DNA of 6,240 bases from Desulfobacterales bacterium (lineage in GTDB: Bacteria > Desulfobacterota > Desulfobacteria > Desulfobacterales > Desulfobacteraceae). Shown here piece after piece: positions 5,169 to 6,240 of the stretch; position 1 is the first letter of the stretch; each line of letters opens with the position of its first letter. Below the pieces are notes generated by a model, which was not told the DNA's origin, did not search any database, and saw only the letters and a program-made list of their open reading frames with translations. The position numbers and the translations under genes are program-made. The stretch is from positions 1-6,240 of the forward strand of contig JAKSBB010000949.1 of the NCBI GenBank assembly GCA_022361315.1, read 5' to 3'.

Positions 5169-5998
5169 GGAATCTCTTCGTCCCTAAGTGCGATGATGGA
5201 AATCTTGTATCTGTCGGCCAGACGAATCATGTCTTCCCGGTCAAAAGAAAGGGATTTTCCGGCTTCGAGGGCGAGGATTGTGGCGCCACTGCGATGCATG
5301 GTTTCAATGGTCTCACATCCGGATGCCGGCAGATCGAACCGCAGGTCCTGGGTGGGTTTGGACAGCTTGACGACGACGGCGCCGTTGCCCTGGGCAAGCC
5401 CGCCGCCCCTGAGAATGGTGGCGTCGGTACCATCAATGGCTTCCACCGCTAGTACCGTACCGTTGGAAATCACCAGGCACTGGCCGATGTCCAGGTCTCC
5501 GACGGCTTTTGCCAACCGCCATCCCTGGTGAATGTCCTTGGTTTCTGCTTTATCCGGCTTGCGGCGGGTCCAGCATCCGGCAGGGCTGATCAGCTCCGGC
5601 AGCAGAAAGGTGGACGGTCGGAGGCGGATCCCCTCCCCTTCAAGGAGATTGGCAAAGGAGGACAGTATGTTGTCGTCGTGGGTTCTGGCGGTTTTGGCAA
5701 TGAAAGCCAGTGCTTTGAAATCCGGCCGGATATCCTTGAAAATATTTGTTTTCTGAACCGTTCCAAGCATGACCGCTTCGGTAACACCATGGCTTTTGAA
5801 ATACTTGAGCAGTTTATTGACCTGGCCGAGGTAGAGCCATTTCATGCGGTCAACGTCGGTGGCAAGGTCTTTATCGGTTTCGAAATGGAATCCGGCGGCA
5901 ATTACCCGGTACCCTTTTTCTGCAGCCTTTCGGGCAAACAGGCGCGGGAACTGGCCGCCGCCGGCAATCAGACCTATGGGTTTTAAATCGGTCTCCAT
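5165..5998 (-). CDS. lpxI: UDP-2,3-diacylglucosamine pyrophosphatase LpxI
   Basis: LpxI (formerly DUF1009) hydrolyses UDP-2,3-diacylglucosamine to lipid X and UMP, the step between LpxD and LpxB, and replaces the unrelated LpxH in many alpha- and delta-proteobacteria. The N-terminal domain starts with IGLIAGGGQFPRLFA; the C-terminal domain holds THDDNILSSF, PSTFLLPELI, DIGQCLVISNGTVLAVEAIDGTDATILRGG and RFDLPASG. The Asp in the last motif appears to match the catalytic Asp225 of Caulobacter LpxI. Start choice is uncertain: a GTG at 6016 would add six residues and overlap lpxA by 14 bases, while the ATG at 5998 lies 4 bases after the lpxA stop. Neither has a clear Shine-Dalgarno; ATG is preferred because it gives a short lead-in before the glycine-rich motif (277 residues). 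The position between lpxA and lpxB supports the call strongly. Confidence 0.95.
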   Translation of the reverse strand: METDLKPIGLIAGGGQFPRLFARKAAEKGYRVIAAGFHFETDKDLATDVDRMKWLYLGQVNKLLKYFKSHGVTEAVMLGTVQKTNIFKDIRPDFKALAFIAKTARTHDDNILSSFANLLEGEGIRLRPSTFLLPELISPAGCWTRRKPDKAETKDIHQGWRLAKAVGDLDIGQCLVISNGTVLAVEAIDGTDATILRGGGLAQGNGAVVVKLSKPTQDLRFDLPASGCETIETMHRSGATILALEAGKSLSFDREDMIRLADRYKISIIALRDEEIP

Positions 5999-6002
5999 GG
6001 GG

Positions 6003-6240
6003 CTATCTGGTGACACCCCTGTTGGATTCTTTGATGAACTTCATAAATGCCATGACTTCGGGGACCTGTTCAACCTCTGCCTTGGCCCTTTCCTGGGCCT
6101 GGGCCACGGTGAGGCCGATTCTGAAAAAGATACGGTATACCTTCTTAAGCTGCCGCAGGGTGGATTTCTGGAAATTGTGGCGCTTGAGCCCGACGTTATT
6201 AAGGCCGTGCAAGGTGGCCCTGTCCCCTGCGGCGATCACA
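6003..6240 (-). CDS. lpxA: UDP-N-acetylglucosamine acyltransferase, C-terminal part
   Basis: Only the last 79 codons are inside the window; the usual protein has about 260 residues and its left-handed beta-helix is cut off by the right edge. LpxA transfers a 3-hydroxyacyl chain from ACP to the 3-OH of UDP-GlcNAc, the first step of lipid A synthesis. Visible are VIAAGDRATLHGLNNVGLKRHNF, the last hexapeptide coil and the conserved G-L-N-x-x-G-L-K-R segment, followed by the helical C-terminal domain (QLKKVYRIFFRIGLTVAQAQERAKAE and on). It ends at TAG 6005-6003, directly before lpxI. The first visible codon, GTG at 6239, is internal and not a start. Confidence 0.93.
   Translation of the reverse strand, partial: VIAAGDRATLHGLNNVGLKRHNFQKSTLRQLKKVYRIFFRIGLTVAQAQERAKAEVEQVPEVMAFMKFIKESNRGVTR

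Noticed and set aside
5061..5986. Plus-strand ORFs of about 150 codons opposite lpxB and lpxI
   Set aside because: They overlap well supported genes on the minus strand and show low-complexity, family-free translations typical of antisense shadows.

Overview
The window is a run of minus-strand genes with no mobile elements, RNA genes or CRISPR. Read 5' to 3' on the minus strand, from the right edge to the left, the order is: lpxA (C-terminal end only), lpxI, lpxB, a CNNM/CBS/CorC-type membrane protein, a short phenylalanine-rich leader peptide with an attenuator, pheA, aroE and aroA (N-terminal part only). Lipid A genes imply a Gram-negative bacterium. The use of LpxI rather than LpxH, the bifunctional chorismate mutase-prephenate dehydratase and the gene layout suggest a Desulfobacterota-like (delta-proteobacterial) organism. 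That placement is inference; the sequence alone does not name a species.

Right block (about 3972-6240): three lipid A genes packed end to end. lpxA and lpxI nearly touch or overlap, and lpxI and lpxB share ATGA. LpxA acylates UDP-GlcNAc, LpxI hydrolyses UDP-2,3-diacylglucosamine to lipid X, and LpxB joins lipid X to UDP-diacylglucosamine to make the disaccharide. LpxC and LpxD would have to be encoded elsewhere.

Middle (2605-3971): a four-helix CNNM membrane domain followed by two CBS motifs and a CorC domain, probably an Mg2+/Co2+-related transporter. It is set off from lpxB by 107 bp that hold a possible promoter and no obvious terminator.

Left block (1-2604): an aromatic amino acid operon, pheA-aroE-aroA, with GTGA overlap and 11 bp spacing. 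The 294 bp before pheA are the most notable part of the window. They contain a promoter-like site, an unannotated 23-codon ORF in which seven of nine consecutive codons (8-16) are Phe or Tyr, and a set of mutually exclusive RNA stems ending in a hairpin plus U-tract just before the pheA ribosome binding site. This is the full layout of a ribosome-mediated Phe attenuator (pheL-like). It would control not only pheA but also the common-pathway genes aroE and aroA. PheA also keeps the ACT-domain motifs for Phe binding, so the pathway appears to be controlled by both transcript attenuation and enzyme feedback.
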